Positions 47,120 to 57,818 of a stretch of DNA of 60,128 bases are shown in pieces. The notes under the pieces were generated by a model. That model was not told the origin of the DNA, searched no databases, and saw only the letters and a program-made list of their open reading frames with translations. Both the position numbers and the translations under genes were made by a program. Every line of letters starts with the position of its first letter. Positions within the stretch are counted from its first letter, which is position 1. The DNA lies in the NCBI GenBank assembly GCA_026989145.1, contig JALSJU010000070.1, positions 1-60,128 of the forward strand. Reading direction: 5' to 3'. The stretch is from Thiotrichaceae bacterium (lineage in GTDB: Bacteria > Pseudomonadota > Gammaproteobacteria > Thiotrichales > Thiotrichaceae).

Positions 47120-48892
47120 TTAAGTCTCAACGTCAGGAAGCTTTACTTGAATGCTTAGCTCACGTAGTTGTTTGCGGGGTACATCTGCGGGTGCCTCGGT
47201 AAGCATACAGGCGGCTGTTTGGGTTTTGGGGAAAGCGATAACGTCGCGGATAGATTCGGTGTTAGTCATCAGCATGACTAAACGATCTAAGCCAAAGGCT
47301 AAACCACCCAATGGTGGACAACCGAATTTAAGTGCTTTTAATAAGAAGCCAAACTTATCATCAGCTTCTTTTTCTGAAATACCTAAAACTTCAAAGGTTG
47401 CAGATTGCATCTCGCTGTTGTGAATACGAATAGAACCACCACCCACTTCGTAGCCATTAATTACCATATCGTAAGCATCGGATAGCGCATCAGCAGGGTT
47501 AGCCTTAAGTTCTTCAACTGAGCACGTCGGTGCCGTAAACGGATGATGTAAGGCTTGGAAGCGATTGTCTTTTTCATCCCATTCAAACATCGGGAAGTCG
47601 ATAATCCAAAGTGCTGCCCAATCTCCTTCTAATAGCTCAAGGTCTTTAGCGAGTTCTTCACGCAAAGCACCTAAGGCATCATTGACGATTTTGGTCTTAT
47701 CTGCGCCAAAGAATACTAGATCACCATCCTCAGCGCCGACTTTAGCCATAATATTCATTGCCACTTCGTCGGGCAAAAACTTTAAAATTGGCGATTGTAA
47801 GCCTTCAATGCCAGCAGCTATTTCATTGACTTTAATGTAGGCTAAACCGCGCGCGCCGTAACGGCTAACAAATTTGGTGTAGTTATCAATGTCTTTCCGT
47901 GAAAGCTTAGAGCCTTGCGGAACGCGTAATGCTGCAACACGACTTCCTTCATCATTGGCAGGTCCTGAAAAGACTTTAAAGTCGACGTCTTTCATTTGCT
48001 CGCCCACATCCACTAAAATCAGTGGGTTACGCATATCAGGTTTATCTGAGCCGTAGTTGTGCATTGCATCTGTATAGGTCATGCGTGGCAAGGGGGTGGG
48101 TAATTCAATATTACGGGTATCTTTGAAAAGTTTGCGAATCATACTTTCCATTAAGTCCATCACATCATCGCTTTTGACGAATGCCATTTCAATATCGACC
48201 TGAGTAAATTCTGGTTGGCGATCTGCGCGTAAATCTTCATCACGAAAACATCGTGCCATTTGATAGTAACGGTCGATACCACCCATCATCAACATTTGTT
48301 TAAATAACTGAGGTGACTGGGGAAGGGCAAAGAAATTTCCCGGATGTGTACGGCTGGGAACTAAATAATCACGCGCTCCCTCGGGTGTCGCCTTCGTCAT
48401 AATCGGTGTTTCAATTTCTAAAAACTCATTATCTTCAAGGTAGCGACGCATGATGGATGACATTTTTGCACGAGTTTTGATACGCTCTTGCATTTCGCTA
48501 CGGCGTAAATCGACGTAACGATATTTTAGGCGGATATCTTCATTGACGTCATCATCAAGTTGGAAAGGAGGAGTATCAGAGGCGCTGAGTGTTTCCAGTT
48601 CAAGTGCGAATACTTCAATTTTTCCACTGGTGATGTTGATATTGATCATTCCTTCTGGTCGATCACGAACACGCCCACGAATTCTTAAAATATGTTCATT
48701 ACGAATGGTTTCGGCTTGATCAAACATCGCCTTGTCATCGGGGTCAAAAACCACTTGAACGATGCCTTCAGCATCACGCAGGTCTACAAAAATCACGCCT
48801 CCATGGTCACGACGGCGGTTAACCCAACCACATAAGGTAACTTCTGTTTCTAGAAGTGATTCATCGACTAATCCACAACGGTGTGTGCGCAT
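47120..48892 (-). CDS. aspS: Aspartate--tRNA ligase
   Basis: 590 residues, the normal length for the bacterial type. The N-terminal OB-fold anticodon domain has [20 protein letters not shown]. The class II core has [27 protein letters not shown] and [20 protein letters not shown] (motif 2), an inserted GAD domain (about 290-415), [11 protein letters not shown] and motif 3 [13 protein letters not shown]. It starts at the ATG next to MRTHRCGLV. It stands alone here; dsrS-like follows on the same strand. Confidence 0.97.
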   Translation of the reverse strand: MRTHRCGLVDESLLETEVTLCGWVNRRRDHGGVIFVDLRDAEGIVQVVFDPDDKAMFDQAETIRNEHILRIRGRVRDRPEGMININITSGKIEVFALELETLSASDTPPFQLDDDVNEDIRLKYRYVDLRRSEMQERIKTRAKMSSIMRRYLEDNEFLEIETPIMTKATPEGARDYLVPSRTHPGNFFALPQSPQLFKQMLMMGGIDRYYQMARCFRDEDLRADRQPEFTQVDIEMAFVKSDDVMDLMESMIRKLFKDTRNIELPTPLPRMTYTDAMHNYGSDKPDMRNPLILVDVGEQMKDVDFKVFSGPANDEGSRVAALRVPQGSKLSRKDIDNYTKFVSRYGARGLAYIKVNEIAAGIEGLQSPILKFLPDEVAMNIMAKVGAEDGDLVFFGADKTKIVNDALGALREELAKDLELLEGDWAALWIIDFPMFEWDEKDNRFQALHHPFTAPTCSVEELKANPADALSDAYDMVINGYEVGGGSIRIHNSEMQSATFEVLGISEKEADDKFGFLLKALKFGCPPLGGLAFGLDRLVMLMTNTESIRDVIAFPKTQTAACMLTEAPADVPRKQLRELSIQVKLPDVET

Positions 48893-49016
48893 AATGTAAA
48901 CCCAAAACTAATAATTAAGGGCGGAATAGTAAGCTTTACGTAGGTTTGGCGCAAGTATTAGTGTGCCCTAAATCACCAGATCGTCTTTGAAAATATCGGT
49001 GATTGAACAAACGGGT

Positions 49017-49370
49017 TTAGGCAATTAGCTTTAACTCTGCGATTTTCGTGATTTCTATGGTGCGGTGAAAGTAATAAGTCTGTGTGATATTATAGGTGTG
49101 TTGTTTTAAAAACTGTCGTTGTTCAAACGTTTCTGCACCTTGCTGCAACAAAGTCCAATGAGCGGCCTAAGTTTATAATATTTTTTACCAACGTATAATA
49201 ACCATTATTGCCTGGTAGGTCTTCAATAAATCCTTTATCAGTTTTAAGTGTGGTAACGGGTAAGTCTTTTAGATCAACTAAAGAAGAATAATCAGTACCA
49301 AAATCATCTGTGACTATCTTCACTTCATACCTAGTTCGCGCATACCTTTCAACTCATCAATGGTATAATG
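49017..49370 (-). pseudogene. EAL-domain (c-di-GMP phosphodiesterase) remnant
   Basis: The minus strand reads ELKGMRELGMKIVTDDFGTD, then YSSLVDLKDLPVTTLKTDKG, FIEDLPG and NIINLGRSLDFVAA, which is the EAL core DDFGTGYSSL...LKIDRSFI. The frame breaks near 49146. It continues in another frame as GAETFEQRQFLKQHTYNITQ and TYYFHRTIEI, the EAL C-terminal end (GVET.EQ..FL...GYYF.RP). The N-terminal half with the EAL motif itself is missing. The remainder of the 48893-49421 gap shows no gene. Confidence 0.78.
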
Positions 49371-49421
49371 CTAGAAATTTGGCATTGCTAGAATTTACAG
49401 GAGCAGCTACTAGTTAGGAGT

Positions 49422-51233
49422 TTATTTGTTTTCTTTGCTTCCTGTAAATTTTCTGAGTTGTAGTTTTTCGCCCATCACGCGAACCCCTTTTAGATGCTTT
49501 TCAATTTCCTTTGGCATCCCATCGGGCAAATCGACAGTAGAAAAGTCTGCGTTGATATCTATATTTTGAATGTATTGACTTTCAACGCCTGCTTCATTGG
49601 CGATGGCTCCGACGATATGGCGTGGCTCTGTGCCATGTGTTTTGCCTACTGCCAGACGATATGTCACCATTCCAGGTTGAGTTTCACCTTTTTTGCGTTT
49701 ATTGCTACGGCTGTTTCTATCACTTCGATTATCTGACTTGCCTCTTTTATCTCGGTCTTGGTTGTCACGGTTGCGCCCATCACGACGACCGCGTTTGTTT
49801 CCATGTTCAGAGCTATCACCCAGTTTCGTTTCAGGAATATTATCGCGTGGTGTTACTAAAAGAGGGCGGTCACGTTGTACTAAGAATGCCAGTGTGGCGG
49901 TAATTTCTTCAAGGCTTAATTCGCTGTCTTTGGCAAGGTCGGTAATGATGTTTTGATAAAATTCTAGTTTTTGTGAAGCGGCTGTTTCTACAACCATTTC
50001 TTTAAAACGGTTGATGCGTGCCTCGCTAATATCTTGCGGCGACGGTAATTTTAATGGCTCTATCTTTTGCCCCGTGGCACGCTCGATACCAGCCAGAGCA
50101 CGCTTACCATTGGGAGGTACAAATAATATTGCAGTACCTTGACGGCCAGCACGACCGGTACGACCAATACGGTGAACGTAGGATTCATTATCTGCTGGCA
50201 TATCGTAGTTAATTACATGCGTAATGCGCTCAACATCTAAGCCACGTGCGACCACGTCTGTTGCGACAATAATATCGAGACTTCCTTTTTTAAGACGATT
50301 AACAATTTTTTCCCGCATGGATTGTTGCACATCACCGTTTAAAGGCAGGGCTGCATAACCACGTGCGGATAATTTCTCAGCCAGCTCTGTTGTCATATTT
50401 TTGGTGCGCACAAAAATAATAATGCCACCGAACTCTTCAGCCTCTAGCAAACGGGTAAGGGCATCTAACTTATGCCCAGTTTTACCCGACCAATAATATT
50501 GCGTTATCGTCGAAACGGTGCTGGTTTTTGTTTTAACCTTAATATCTACGGGATTGTTTAAGTATTTTTGAGTGATGCGTTTGATCGCATTAGGCATGGT
50601 AGCTGAAAACAAAACAGTCTGGCGTGATTCAGGTGTTTCTTTTAAAATGGTCTCGACATCATCTATAAAGCCCATGCGCAACATTTCATCAGCTTCATCT
50701 AACACCATCGCTTTGAGGTTGCCAAGTTTTAAGGTTTTACGACGTAAATGATCCATTACACGCCCCGGAGTACCTACTACAACTTGCGTGCCACGTTTAA
50801 GTTGCTTTAGCTGAATGCTAATGCTTTGTCCGCCGTAAATCGGCATCACATGAAAGCCTTTTAAGTGACGTGCATAGGTTTGCATGTTTTCTGCTACTTG
50901 AATGGCAAGTTCACGGGTGGGTGCTAAGACTAAAATTTGGGTGTCTTTTGATGACATATCTAAACGGCTCAACAGTGGTAATGCAAAAGCAGCTGTTTTA
51001 CCGGTGCCTGTTTGTGCTTGACCTATTAAATCATGCCCTTCAAGCAAATGCGGTATGGCTTCTGCTTGAATCGCTGAGGGAGCTTCATAGCCTGCTTCTT
51101 CAACGGCTTTTAAAACCTCTTTGGATAGGTCTAAATCAGTAAACTTAATGCTTGTTTGGTTGGAGTTATCGTTAGTTTTTACAGTTGTTTTATTGTCGGG
51201 TTTATCACTAGGCATGGTATTCACACTGGGCAA
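49422..51233 (-). CDS. deaD: ATP-dependent RNA helicase DeaD/CsdA
   Basis: 603 residues. The core has QTGTGKTAAFALPLL, APTRELAIQVAE, the DEAD motif (VLDEADEMLRMGF), SATMP, ATDVVARGLD and HRIGRTGRAG. A basic low-complexity linker (RDGRNRDNQDRDKRGKSDNR) leads to a C-terminal DbpA-type RNA-binding domain with YRLAVGKTHGTEPRHIVGAI plus ANEAG. This supports ribosome assembly at low temperature in relatives. A promoter is not recognised. Confidence 0.95.
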   Translation of the reverse strand: MPSVNTMPSDKPDNKTTVKTNDNSNQTSIKFTDLDLSKEVLKAVEEAGYEAPSAIQAEAIPHLLEGHDLIGQAQTGTGKTAAFALPLLSRLDMSSKDTQILVLAPTRELAIQVAENMQTYARHLKGFHVMPIYGGQSISIQLKQLKRGTQVVVGTPGRVMDHLRRKTLKLGNLKAMVLDEADEMLRMGFIDDVETILKETPESRQTVLFSATMPNAIKRITQKYLNNPVDIKVKTKTSTVSTITQYYWSGKTGHKLDALTRLLEAEEFGGIIIFVRTKNMTTELAEKLSARGYAALPLNGDVQQSMREKIVNRLKKGSLDIIVATDVVARGLDVERITHVINYDMPADNESYVHRIGRTGRAGRQGTAILFVPPNGKRALAGIERATGQKIEPLKLPSPQDISEARINRFKEMVVETAASQKLEFYQNIITDLAKDSELSLEEITATLAFLVQRDRPLLVTPRDNIPETKLGDSSEHGNKRGRRDGRNRDNQDRDKRGKSDNRSDRNSRSNKRKKGETQPGMVTYRLAVGKTHGTEPRHIVGAIANEAGVESQYIQNIDINADFSTVDLPDGMPKEIEKHLKGVRVMGEKLQLRKFTGSKENK

Positions 51234-51323
51234 GAGGGGCGCGGATTATACGTTTCATCGGTGTTTAAGCATACTCTTATTTTACTCTTTTGCGGTTAAT
51301 ATTTAACAACGAAAAATATGACT

Positions 51324-52559
51324 CTATTTTTTTAGAACATCTTGGACTAGTTGAATCCAATAACTTGCACCTAAAGGTAAAATATCATCATTAAAATCAT
51401 ATTTTGTATTGTGTAGCATGCAGGCGCTAGTCGGTTGATTTTCAAGGGCTTCGCCGTTACCAATCCAAATATATGCGCCTTCGCAGGCATTCAACAAAAA
51501 AGAAAAGTCTTCTGCTCCCATACTGGGTGGCATGTCGCGCAACACGTTAGTTTCGCCAACTAAGTTGCTTGAAGATTTGGCGCATTGTTGAGCATGCTTA
51601 GGTGTGTTGATGGTAGCGGGGTAGCCTTCTTCAAACCAAATCCTTCCTGTAGCTCCCATACTAGAGCAGGTATGATGAATAATTTCTTGCATTCGATCTT
51701 TAATTTTCTGTCCAATATCGGTATTAAAATAACGCAAGGTGCCGGTTAATTGCATTTCATTGGGAATCACATTATGGGTGAAGCCAGCGTTTGCCATGGT
51801 GATGCTGATAACGGCAGACTCAGTGGGGGCAAGGGTTCGTGACACGATAGATTGCAAAGCGGTTATAACGTGTGCCCCTGTTAAAATAGGATCAATAATT
51901 TGCTCGGGCATGGCAGCATGCCCGCCTTTGCCTGTGATGGTAATATTTATGGTTTCAACCGCTGCCATAACATGGGTGTTATGAACCGCAAATTTACCAA
52001 CACCCAAACCTGGCCAGTTGTGCATGCCATAAACAGCTTGGCAGGGAAATTTTTCGAATAAGCCTTCTTTGACCATCACTTGCCCACCTGCACCACCTTC
52101 TTCAGCAGGTTGAAAAATACAATGCACCGTACCGGCAAAGTCATTGTTTTGTTGTAAATAAACGGCTGCCCCAAGTAGCATGGTGGAGTGGCCATCATGC
52201 CCGCAGGCATGCATTTTTCCTTTGTGAGTAGATTTATGCGCGAATTCATTCATTTCTTGAATAGGTAAAGCGTCCATATCTGCGCGTAAGCCAATAGAGC
52301 TACCATTATGTTTGCCGTGAATTGTGGCAATAATTCCTGTGCTTGCAAAGCCTCTGTGCATTTCAATGCCATATTCTTCAAGCACTGAGGCAATGAAATC
52401 ACTACTTATGAACTCTTTAAAGCTGAGTTCAGGATGTTGGTGTAACCAATGTCGCCATTTAATCATTGGTTGATGTAGGTCTGATCCAGCATCGATTGTC
52501 ATTGTTTTGGTTTGTTTATTTATCATTAGAGTGGTACGGCTTGAATTTGTTGATAACAA
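51324..52559 (-). CDS. M20-family amidohydrolase, hippuricase-like
   Basis: 411 residues from the first ATG; a later Met (TIDAGSDLHQ) is an equally likely start. M20D metal-binding motifs are seen: RADMDALPIQE, HACGHDGHSTMLLGAA, FQPAEEGGAGG and MPPSMGAEDFSF. The proteins of this group hydrolyse N-acyl or amide bonds of amino acids. The lid domain has INITITGKGGHAAMPEQIID. No signal peptide is visible, so it is cytoplasmic. The exact substrate is unknown. Confidence 0.93.
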   Translation of the reverse strand: MLSTNSSRTTLMINKQTKTMTIDAGSDLHQPMIKWRHWLHQHPELSFKEFISSDFIASVLEEYGIEMHRGFASTGIIATIHGKHNGSSIGLRADMDALPIQEMNEFAHKSTHKGKMHACGHDGHSTMLLGAAVYLQQNNDFAGTVHCIFQPAEEGGAGGQVMVKEGLFEKFPCQAVYGMHNWPGLGVGKFAVHNTHVMAAVETINITITGKGGHAAMPEQIIDPILTGAHVITALQSIVSRTLAPTESAVISITMANAGFTHNVIPNEMQLTGTLRYFNTDIGQKIKDRMQEIIHHTCSSMGATGRIWFEEGYPATINTPKHAQQCAKSSSNLVGETNVLRDMPPSMGAEDFSFLLNACEGAYIWIGNGEALENQPTSACMLHNTKYDFNDDILPLGASYWIQLVQDVLKK

Positions 52560-52696
52560 CCATAGCTTATGTCAAACGTTTATCAAGAGTAAGCATAAAT
52601 ATCTCTTGGTAACTTATCCTTACTAATTATCCAGTTTTTGTGTGCAACAAGTTAGTGTAGAATGCGCGCCATACTACCTTTAGAGTGGAGAAACTC

Positions 52697-53788
52697 ATGT
52701 CAGAAATTACACGCGACCAAGTCGATGCCTTATTAAAAACCATTGAAGAGCGTTATGTAGGAACAGACCTACTAGCGACTAACTTTGTGAAAGATGTTGA
52801 TATCAAAAGTGATACCGTTTTTATTCATATTGAGCAAGGCTACCCGTCAGGTGCTTATCGTGAAGAGCTAGCGGCTGAAGTTAAAACGGTGTTAGAAGCT
52901 GATGCTGCAATTTCAAAAGCTGAAGTCACGGTTGATCAAAAAGTCAGTGCGCATACCGTGCAAAAAAGTTTAAAGCGTATTGAAGGTATTAAAAACATAG
53001 TAGCAGTTGCTTCAGGTAAGGGGGGAGTGGGAAAATCGACTACTTCGGTAAATATCGCATTAGCCCTAGCGGCAGACGGTGCGTCGGTTGGAATGCTTGA
53101 TGCTGATATTTACGGCCCAAGTCAGCCCCGCATGTTAGGCCTAAGTGGTCAGCCAGAGTCAACGGATGGTAAGACTTTAGAGCCGATGGTCAATTATGAT
53201 ATTAAGACTATGTCGATTGGCTTTTTGGTAGAAGAAGATACGCCAATGATCTGGCGTGGCCCAATGGTTACACAGGCGCTTGAGCAGTTGTTAAATGATA
53301 CTAACTGGGGTGATCTAGACTACTTGATAGTTGACCTTCCTCCAGGAACGGGCGATACACAGCTAACATTATCTCAAAAAATTCCTGTAAGTGGCGCGGT
53401 CATCGTAACAACACCTCAAGATATTGCTTTGCTTGATGCGCGTAAAGGGTTGAAAATGTTTGAAAAAGTAGAGGTTCCTGTATTGGGTGTTGTGGAAAAT
53501 ATGAGTATTCATATTTGTAGTGAATGTGGTCATGCCGAGCATATCTTTGGCGAAGGTGGTGGAAAACGCATGGCTGATGAGGCCGATGTTGATTACTTGG
53601 GTGCTTTGCCGCTTGATATTAGTATCTGTGAGTTAGCTGACGCAGGAACCCCTACGGTTGTTTCTCAGCCAGATAGTAAGAATACCGAATTGTATAAAGA
53701 TATTTCAAGAACGATGGCCGCAAGGTTAGCGGTAAAGGGTAAAGATTACAGTACTAAATTCCCTAATATTGTGATTCAAAATACTTAG
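52697..53788 (+). CDS. mrp: Iron-sulfur cluster carrier protein Mrp/ApbC
   Basis: 363 residues from ATG 52697, with GAGTGGAGA upstream; a GTG at 52685 is possible but unlikely. A DUF59 domain (about 1-85) is followed by the ATPase domain with the deviant Walker A loop SGKGGVGKST, DADIYGPSQPRMLGL, VDLPPGTGDTQLTL and the cluster-binding CSECG near residue 275. It scaffolds Fe-S cluster delivery. A terminator-like stem follows. Confidence 0.96.
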   Translation: MSEITRDQVDALLKTIEERYVGTDLLATNFVKDVDIKSDTVFIHIEQGYPSGAYREELAAEVKTVLEADAAISKAEVTVDQKVSAHTVQKSLKRIEGIKNIVAVASGKGGVGKSTTSVNIALALAADGASVGMLDADIYGPSQPRMLGLSGQPESTDGKTLEPMVNYDIKTMSIGFLVEEDTPMIWRGPMVTQALEQLLNDTNWGDLDYLIVDLPPGTGDTQLTLSQKIPVSGAVIVTTPQDIALLDARKGLKMFEKVEVPVLGVVENMSIHICSECGHAEHIFGEGGGKRMADEADVDYLGALPLDISICELADAGTPTVVSQPDSKNTELYKDISRTMAARLAVKGKDYSTKFPNIVIQNT

Positions 53789-53802
53789 GTTATTCGCGAA
53801 TG

Positions 53803-53833
53803 AAAACCATTGCATTGCTTGTGGTGGTTTTTT
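53803..53833 (+). terminator. Probable Rho-independent terminator after mrp
   Basis: AAAACCATTGC pairs, with some G-U pairs, with GTGGTGGTTTT across the loop ATTGCTT, followed by more T. Of moderate strength. It lies 15 bases after the mrp stop. Confidence 0.5.
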
Positions 53834-53950
53834 GTGATTAACCCAAATTCACACTTTATAAACACAGATTATAATGCTTGCATTTTATTTCGCTTTTCTA
53901 AGTGTGGGTTTGGATTAATTTATAGGTGGTGGTAGTTTGTTCTCGTGAAG

Positions 53951-54454
53951 TTATAATGATTCAATACTAATTAAGTCATCTTTGGATGAAATTATTTTTA
54001 TTTCTTCATCTACAATACCAAGCACTGTTTTTTTAGTAGAAACAAATTTAAAGTTATTCCCCATGTTTTTAGTAATGACTTTAACTCTTAAGGTTATTGT
54101 CGCTTGATTTCGACCTTCATTAATTGATAGAGAAATTAACTTCGTATCAATACCAGACGGCCCCATCTTTTCAATGGAACGCTTGGTAAAATCTATATAC
54201 TTTTCAAGGCTAAGCTCTTTCTCTCCTTTGCCTTTTTCCGGGTCTAAGTCGACGGTGATTTTTGTTCCATCATACATATACTTTCTTATGATGGATAAAT
54301 CCTTCGCTTTCATTGCTTCAATGAATTCGTTATTTATTTTTTGTGCTTGGTCTTTGTTTAAGAGCGTTTCAGCAGAAAGTGAAAACGAGATTAGAATCGG
54401 GGTCATAAATATGGCCACTGTTCTTAGTGAAAATGCGTTTGTTATCCATAACAT
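53951..54454 (-). CDS. Hypothetical exported protein, NTF2-like
   Basis: 167 residues. The hydrophobic stretch TVAIFMTPILISFSLSAE ends as a signal peptide, so the mature protein is periplasmic. The body (INNEFIEAMKAKDLSIIRKY, then a beta-rich half with ATITLRVKVITKN) looks like a small NTF2/SnoaL-type cup. No specific function is recognised. It is isolated between mrp and cmk, on the opposite strand. Confidence 0.7.
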   Translation of the reverse strand: MLWITNAFSLRTVAIFMTPILISFSLSAETLLNKDQAQKINNEFIEAMKAKDLSIIRKYMYDGTKITVDLDPEKGKGEKELSLEKYIDFTKRSIEKMGPSGIDTKLISLSINEGRNQATITLRVKVITKNMGNNFKFVSTKKTVLGIVDEEIKIISSKDDLISIESL

Positions 54455-54632
54455 AGCGTATTTATATCAGTTTATAAAACAATTCAAATAGATAAACTTT
54501 ATCAATAAACGTTAGTAAAGTGATCAAGAGGTAAGTTCTCTTTAGATATAACAACGAAATGATTTTAAGTGGGTCTTATAAGGATATGTGGTTATAATTA
54601 ATAGATAGAGTGCATTCATCATAGGACTAAAA

Positions 54633-55322
54633 ATGAAAAGCAAATCTGAAAACTTCCCTGTTATTACGATAGATGGCCCAGCAGGCTCTGGAAAGGGCAC
54701 CATCACAGAGCGTATAGCAAGTAATTTAGGTTGGGAAATTCTTGATAGTGGTGCTTTATATCGCTTGGTCGGCTTGGCAGCAATAAGAGAAGGTGTTGAT
54801 TTCAATGATGAAATTAGGCTCGCAAGAATTGCTGAGACATTGGATGTCAGTTTTGTTCCAAATGGTGATGGTGTCGATGTTTTTTTGAAAGGGGATAATG
54901 TTAGTGACCTAATCCGTAATGAAGAATGCGGAAGTTGTGCTTCAAAAGTGGCTGCAATTAACGGTGTGAGAAATGCGTTATTAGCGCGCCAGAGGAAGTT
55001 TTCAGGCCCTGATGGGTTAGTAGCTGATGGGCGAGATATGGGGACAGTTATCTTTCCTGAAGCTAAAGTGAAGGTTTATTTGACAGCAAGCGCCAAAATT
55101 CGTGCAGAGAGGCGCTTAAATCAGTTGAAAAATCAGGGCGTAAATGCTAATCTCGCGAGCTTGATTGAGGATATTGAAGAACGTGATAAGCGTGATACAA
55201 CGCGTAAAGTAGCGCCTTTAATACCTGCTGCTGATGCAATCATTATTGATACAGGTAAATCCAGTATTGATGAGGTTGTTTCACAAATCATGAAACTCGT
55301 TGAGAAAGTTTATAAATATTAG
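54633..55322 (+). CDS. cmk: Cytidylate kinase
   Basis: 229 residues, the normal length. It phosphorylates CMP and dCMP. The P-loop is DGPAGSGKGTITERIA (near residues 13-28). LDSGALYRLVGLAA, RQRKFSGPDGLVADGRDMGT, VFLKG and the lid segment RDKRDTTRKVAPLIPA are present. It precedes rpsA as in E. coli; the usual upstream aroA is not adjacent here. Confidence 0.97.
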   Translation: MKSKSENFPVITIDGPAGSGKGTITERIASNLGWEILDSGALYRLVGLAAIREGVDFNDEIRLARIAETLDVSFVPNGDGVDVFLKGDNVSDLIRNEECGSCASKVAAINGVRNALLARQRKFSGPDGLVADGRDMGTVIFPEAKVKVYLTASAKIRAERRLNQLKNQGVNANLASLIEDIEERDKRDTTRKVAPLIPAADAIIIDTGKSSIDEVVSQIMKLVEKVYKY

Positions 55323-55527
55323 TTTTTTTCAGTGAGTTAACTTAAGAAATACAGTGAATAATAAACAACCTGATGACTGCTTTAGTAATTAATATGGCTT
55401 AGTCGTCGTTATTGGGAGCTGTTAATGAACACTTTGCCTATTAGCAACTCAAAATGAGGATGTTGGGAAAGTTTAATCAGACCGTTAGCATAGGTTTGCT
55501 AGCGTTAAAAAATATAGGTTTTATACC

Positions 55528-57192
55528 ATGAGCGAAAGTTTTGCGGAGTTGTTTGAAGAAAGTTTAACGTACATTGAGATGAACCCAGGTTCATTGATCA
55601 GTGCAACTATTGTTGATGTAACTCCAGATTTTGTAACCGTAAGTGCTGGCCTTAAATCAGAAGGCGTTATTCCAGCAGAAGAATTTAAAAATGAAGCAGG
55701 TGAACTTACCGCCAAAGTTGGCGATATTGTTGAAGTTGCTTTAGAAAGTGTTGAAGATGGGTTTGGTGAAACCAAACTATCGCGCGAAAAAGCACGTCGT
55801 TTACGTGCGTGGGAAATCCTACAAGAAGCACTTGATAATGATGAGATCATTACCGGTATTATTACGGGTAAGGTTAAAGGTGGTTTCACCGTTGAGCTAG
55901 GTGATATTCGTGCATTTTTACCAGGTTCATTAGTTGATGTGCGTCCGGTACGTGATACGGCGTATCTTGAAGGTAAAGAGTTAGAATTCAAATTAATTAA
56001 GTTAGACCAAAAACGTAACAACGTGGTGGTATCTCGTCGTGCGGTGGTTGAAGACGAGTACAGCGTTGAGCGTGAAGCACTGCTAGAAAGTATTGAAGAA
56101 GGCAAGTCAATCAAAGGTATCGTTAAGAACCTTACCGACTACGGTGCTTTCATCGACTTAGGTGGTATTGATGGTTTATTGCATATCACTGATATGGCAT
56201 GGAAACGTGTTAAGCATCCATCTGAAGTACTAGAAATTGGTACTGAAATTGATGTCATGGTTCTGAAATTTGATAAAGAAAAGAGTCGCGTATCATTGGG
56301 CCTTAAGCAGATGGGTGATGATCCGTGGCAAGATCTTGTGCGTCGTTACCCTGTTAATACACGTCTACAGGGTAAGGTTAGCAACTTAACGGACTACGGC
56401 TGTTTTGTTGAAATTGAAGAAGGTGTTGAAGGTCTTGTGCATGTATCTGAAATGGATTGGACTAATAAAAACGTTAACCCTGCTAAAGTAGTAACACTAG
56501 GTGATGAAGTTGAAATCATGATTCTTGAGATTGACCCTGAGCGTCGTCGAATCTCGTTGGGTATGAAGCAATGTAAAGCGAATCCTTGGGATGAGTTTGC
56601 GAAGAGTGCGGTTAAAGGTGATCAAGTTAAAGGTATTATTAAATCAATTACTGATTTTGGTATCTTCATCGGTCTTGAAGGTGGGATTGATGGCTTAGTG
56701 CATCTTTCTGATATTTCTTGGAGTATTCCAGGAGAAGAGGCAGTACGTGAGTACAAAAAAGGTGATGATGTTGATGCAGTTATTTTAGCGGTTGACCCAG
56801 ATAGAGAACGTATTTCTTTGGGTATTAAGCAGCTAGATCAAGATCCATTCTCGTTATTTGTTGCTGCTAATGAAAAAGGTAGTATCGTTAAAGGTAAGAT
56901 TACAGAAGTAACCGCTAAGATGGCAAAAATTGATCTTGGTGAAAATATCGAAGGTATCTTACGTGCATCGGAAATTTCACGTGATCGTGTAGAAGATGCA
57001 AGCACGGTATTAAGTGTAGGTGATGAAGTTGAAGCTAAATTTATGGGTGTTGATCGAAAAACGCGCGCAATCAACCTCTCAATTAAAGCAAAAGACTACG
57101 CTGATGAAGCTGAAGTGCTTAAAGAGTACAGTGGAAGTGGAGCAACAACTGGTACTTTAGGTGATATTTTTAAAGAGCAACTAGATAAGTAA
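55528..57192 (+). CDS. rpsA: 30S ribosomal protein S1
   Basis: 554 residues. Six S1 repeats are seen (starts near residues 20, 105, 190, 275, 362 and 450), including [40 protein letters not shown], and repeated [10 protein letters not shown] / [10 protein letters not shown] / [10 protein letters not shown] ends. It binds mRNA for initiation. The leader has only a weak Shine-Dalgarno sequence (AGG), as is usual for rpsA. A clear terminator follows. Confidence 0.97.
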   Translation: MSESFAELFEESLTYIEMNPGSLISATIVDVTPDFVTVSAGLKSEGVIPAEEFKNEAGELTAKVGDIVEVALESVEDGFGETKLSREKARRLRAWEILQEALDNDEIITGIITGKVKGGFTVELGDIRAFLPGSLVDVRPVRDTAYLEGKELEFKLIKLDQKRNNVVVSRRAVVEDEYSVEREALLESIEEGKSIKGIVKNLTDYGAFIDLGGIDGLLHITDMAWKRVKHPSEVLEIGTEIDVMVLKFDKEKSRVSLGLKQMGDDPWQDLVRRYPVNTRLQGKVSNLTDYGCFVEIEEGVEGLVHVSEMDWTNKNVNPAKVVTLGDEVEIMILEIDPERRRISLGMKQCKANPWDEFAKSAVKGDQVKGIIKSITDFGIFIGLEGGIDGLVHLSDISWSIPGEEAVREYKKGDDVDAVILAVDPDRERISLGIKQLDQDPFSLFVAANEKGSIVKGKITEVTAKMAKIDLGENIEGILRASEISRDRVEDASTVLSVGDEVEAKFMGVDRKTRAINLSIKAKDYADEAEVLKEYSGSGATTGTLGDIFKEQLDK

Positions 57193-57240
57193 ATTATATC
57201 TGGATTGCAAATAGGGTTTAAAATTGTACCCTAAAGCAAA

Positions 57241-57275
57241 AAGCCGATTATGTTTTAACATAATCGGCTTTTTTA
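57241..57275 (+). terminator. Rho-independent terminator after rpsA
   Basis: A perfect 12-bp stem (57241-57252 with 57259-57270) with loop TTTTAA and T-rich end. It closes the cmk-rpsA unit; ihfB has a separate leader. Confidence 0.93.
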
Positions 57276-57458
57276 TGTAATATCAGTTGCTTATTCACGT
57301 ATTTATACTATTATTTGTGCGTAGCTGACTGAAATTTATAAAGAAAATTTACTTCTATATTCATTAGTAAACTTTCAATTTATTTATGCAATACTTAGTA
57401 ATTTACAATACTCGCTAAATTTCATACAGAATCCCCGTAGATGAAAAGAGAAGAAGAT

Positions 57459-57764
57459 ATGACAAAATCAGAAATTATTAATATTCTTTCGCGTAAGCAA
57501 AGTCATTTAAGCAGTAAAGATATTGAGTTATCCGTTAAAATATTACTGGAGCAAATGAGTGATACTTTAAGTGGTGGTGAAAGGATTGAAATTCGTGGTT
57601 TTGGAAGTTTTTCATTACATCATCGCTCTGCAAGAAAAGGGCGTAACCCTAAGACGGGAGAACAAGTGCTGTTAGCTGCAAAGCATGTGCCGCACTTTAA
57701 ACCTGGTAAAGAAATGCGTGAAAGGGTTAATGAATCTAAAGATAGTTTTGCAATACAAGAGTAA
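57459..57764 (+). CDS. ihfB: Integration host factor beta subunit
   Basis: 101 residues from ATG 57459 ([18 protein letters not shown]); an ATG at 57441 would add six residues but lacks a good ribosome binding site, whereas AAGAGAAGAAG lies before 57459. The arm motif [20 protein letters not shown] and GKEMRERV identify the beta subunit. It pairs with IhfA encoded at 10.8 kb. It lies behind rpsA as in relatives. Confidence 0.96.
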   Translation: MTKSEIINILSRKQSHLSSKDIELSVKILLEQMSDTLSGGERIEIRGFGSFSLHHRSARKGRNPKTGEQVLLAAKHVPHFKPGKEMRERVNESKDSFAIQE

Positions 57765-57818
57765 TAAGGGAAATATTTCAAACCTCTTCAAAATGAAAGA
57801 AAATGGGTTCAGTTTCTA

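Noticed and set aside
52600-52696. Promoter of mrp with TAGAAT as -10
   Set aside because: A TAGAAT box followed by GCGCGCC is suggestive, but no acceptable -35 box is found at 16-18 bases.
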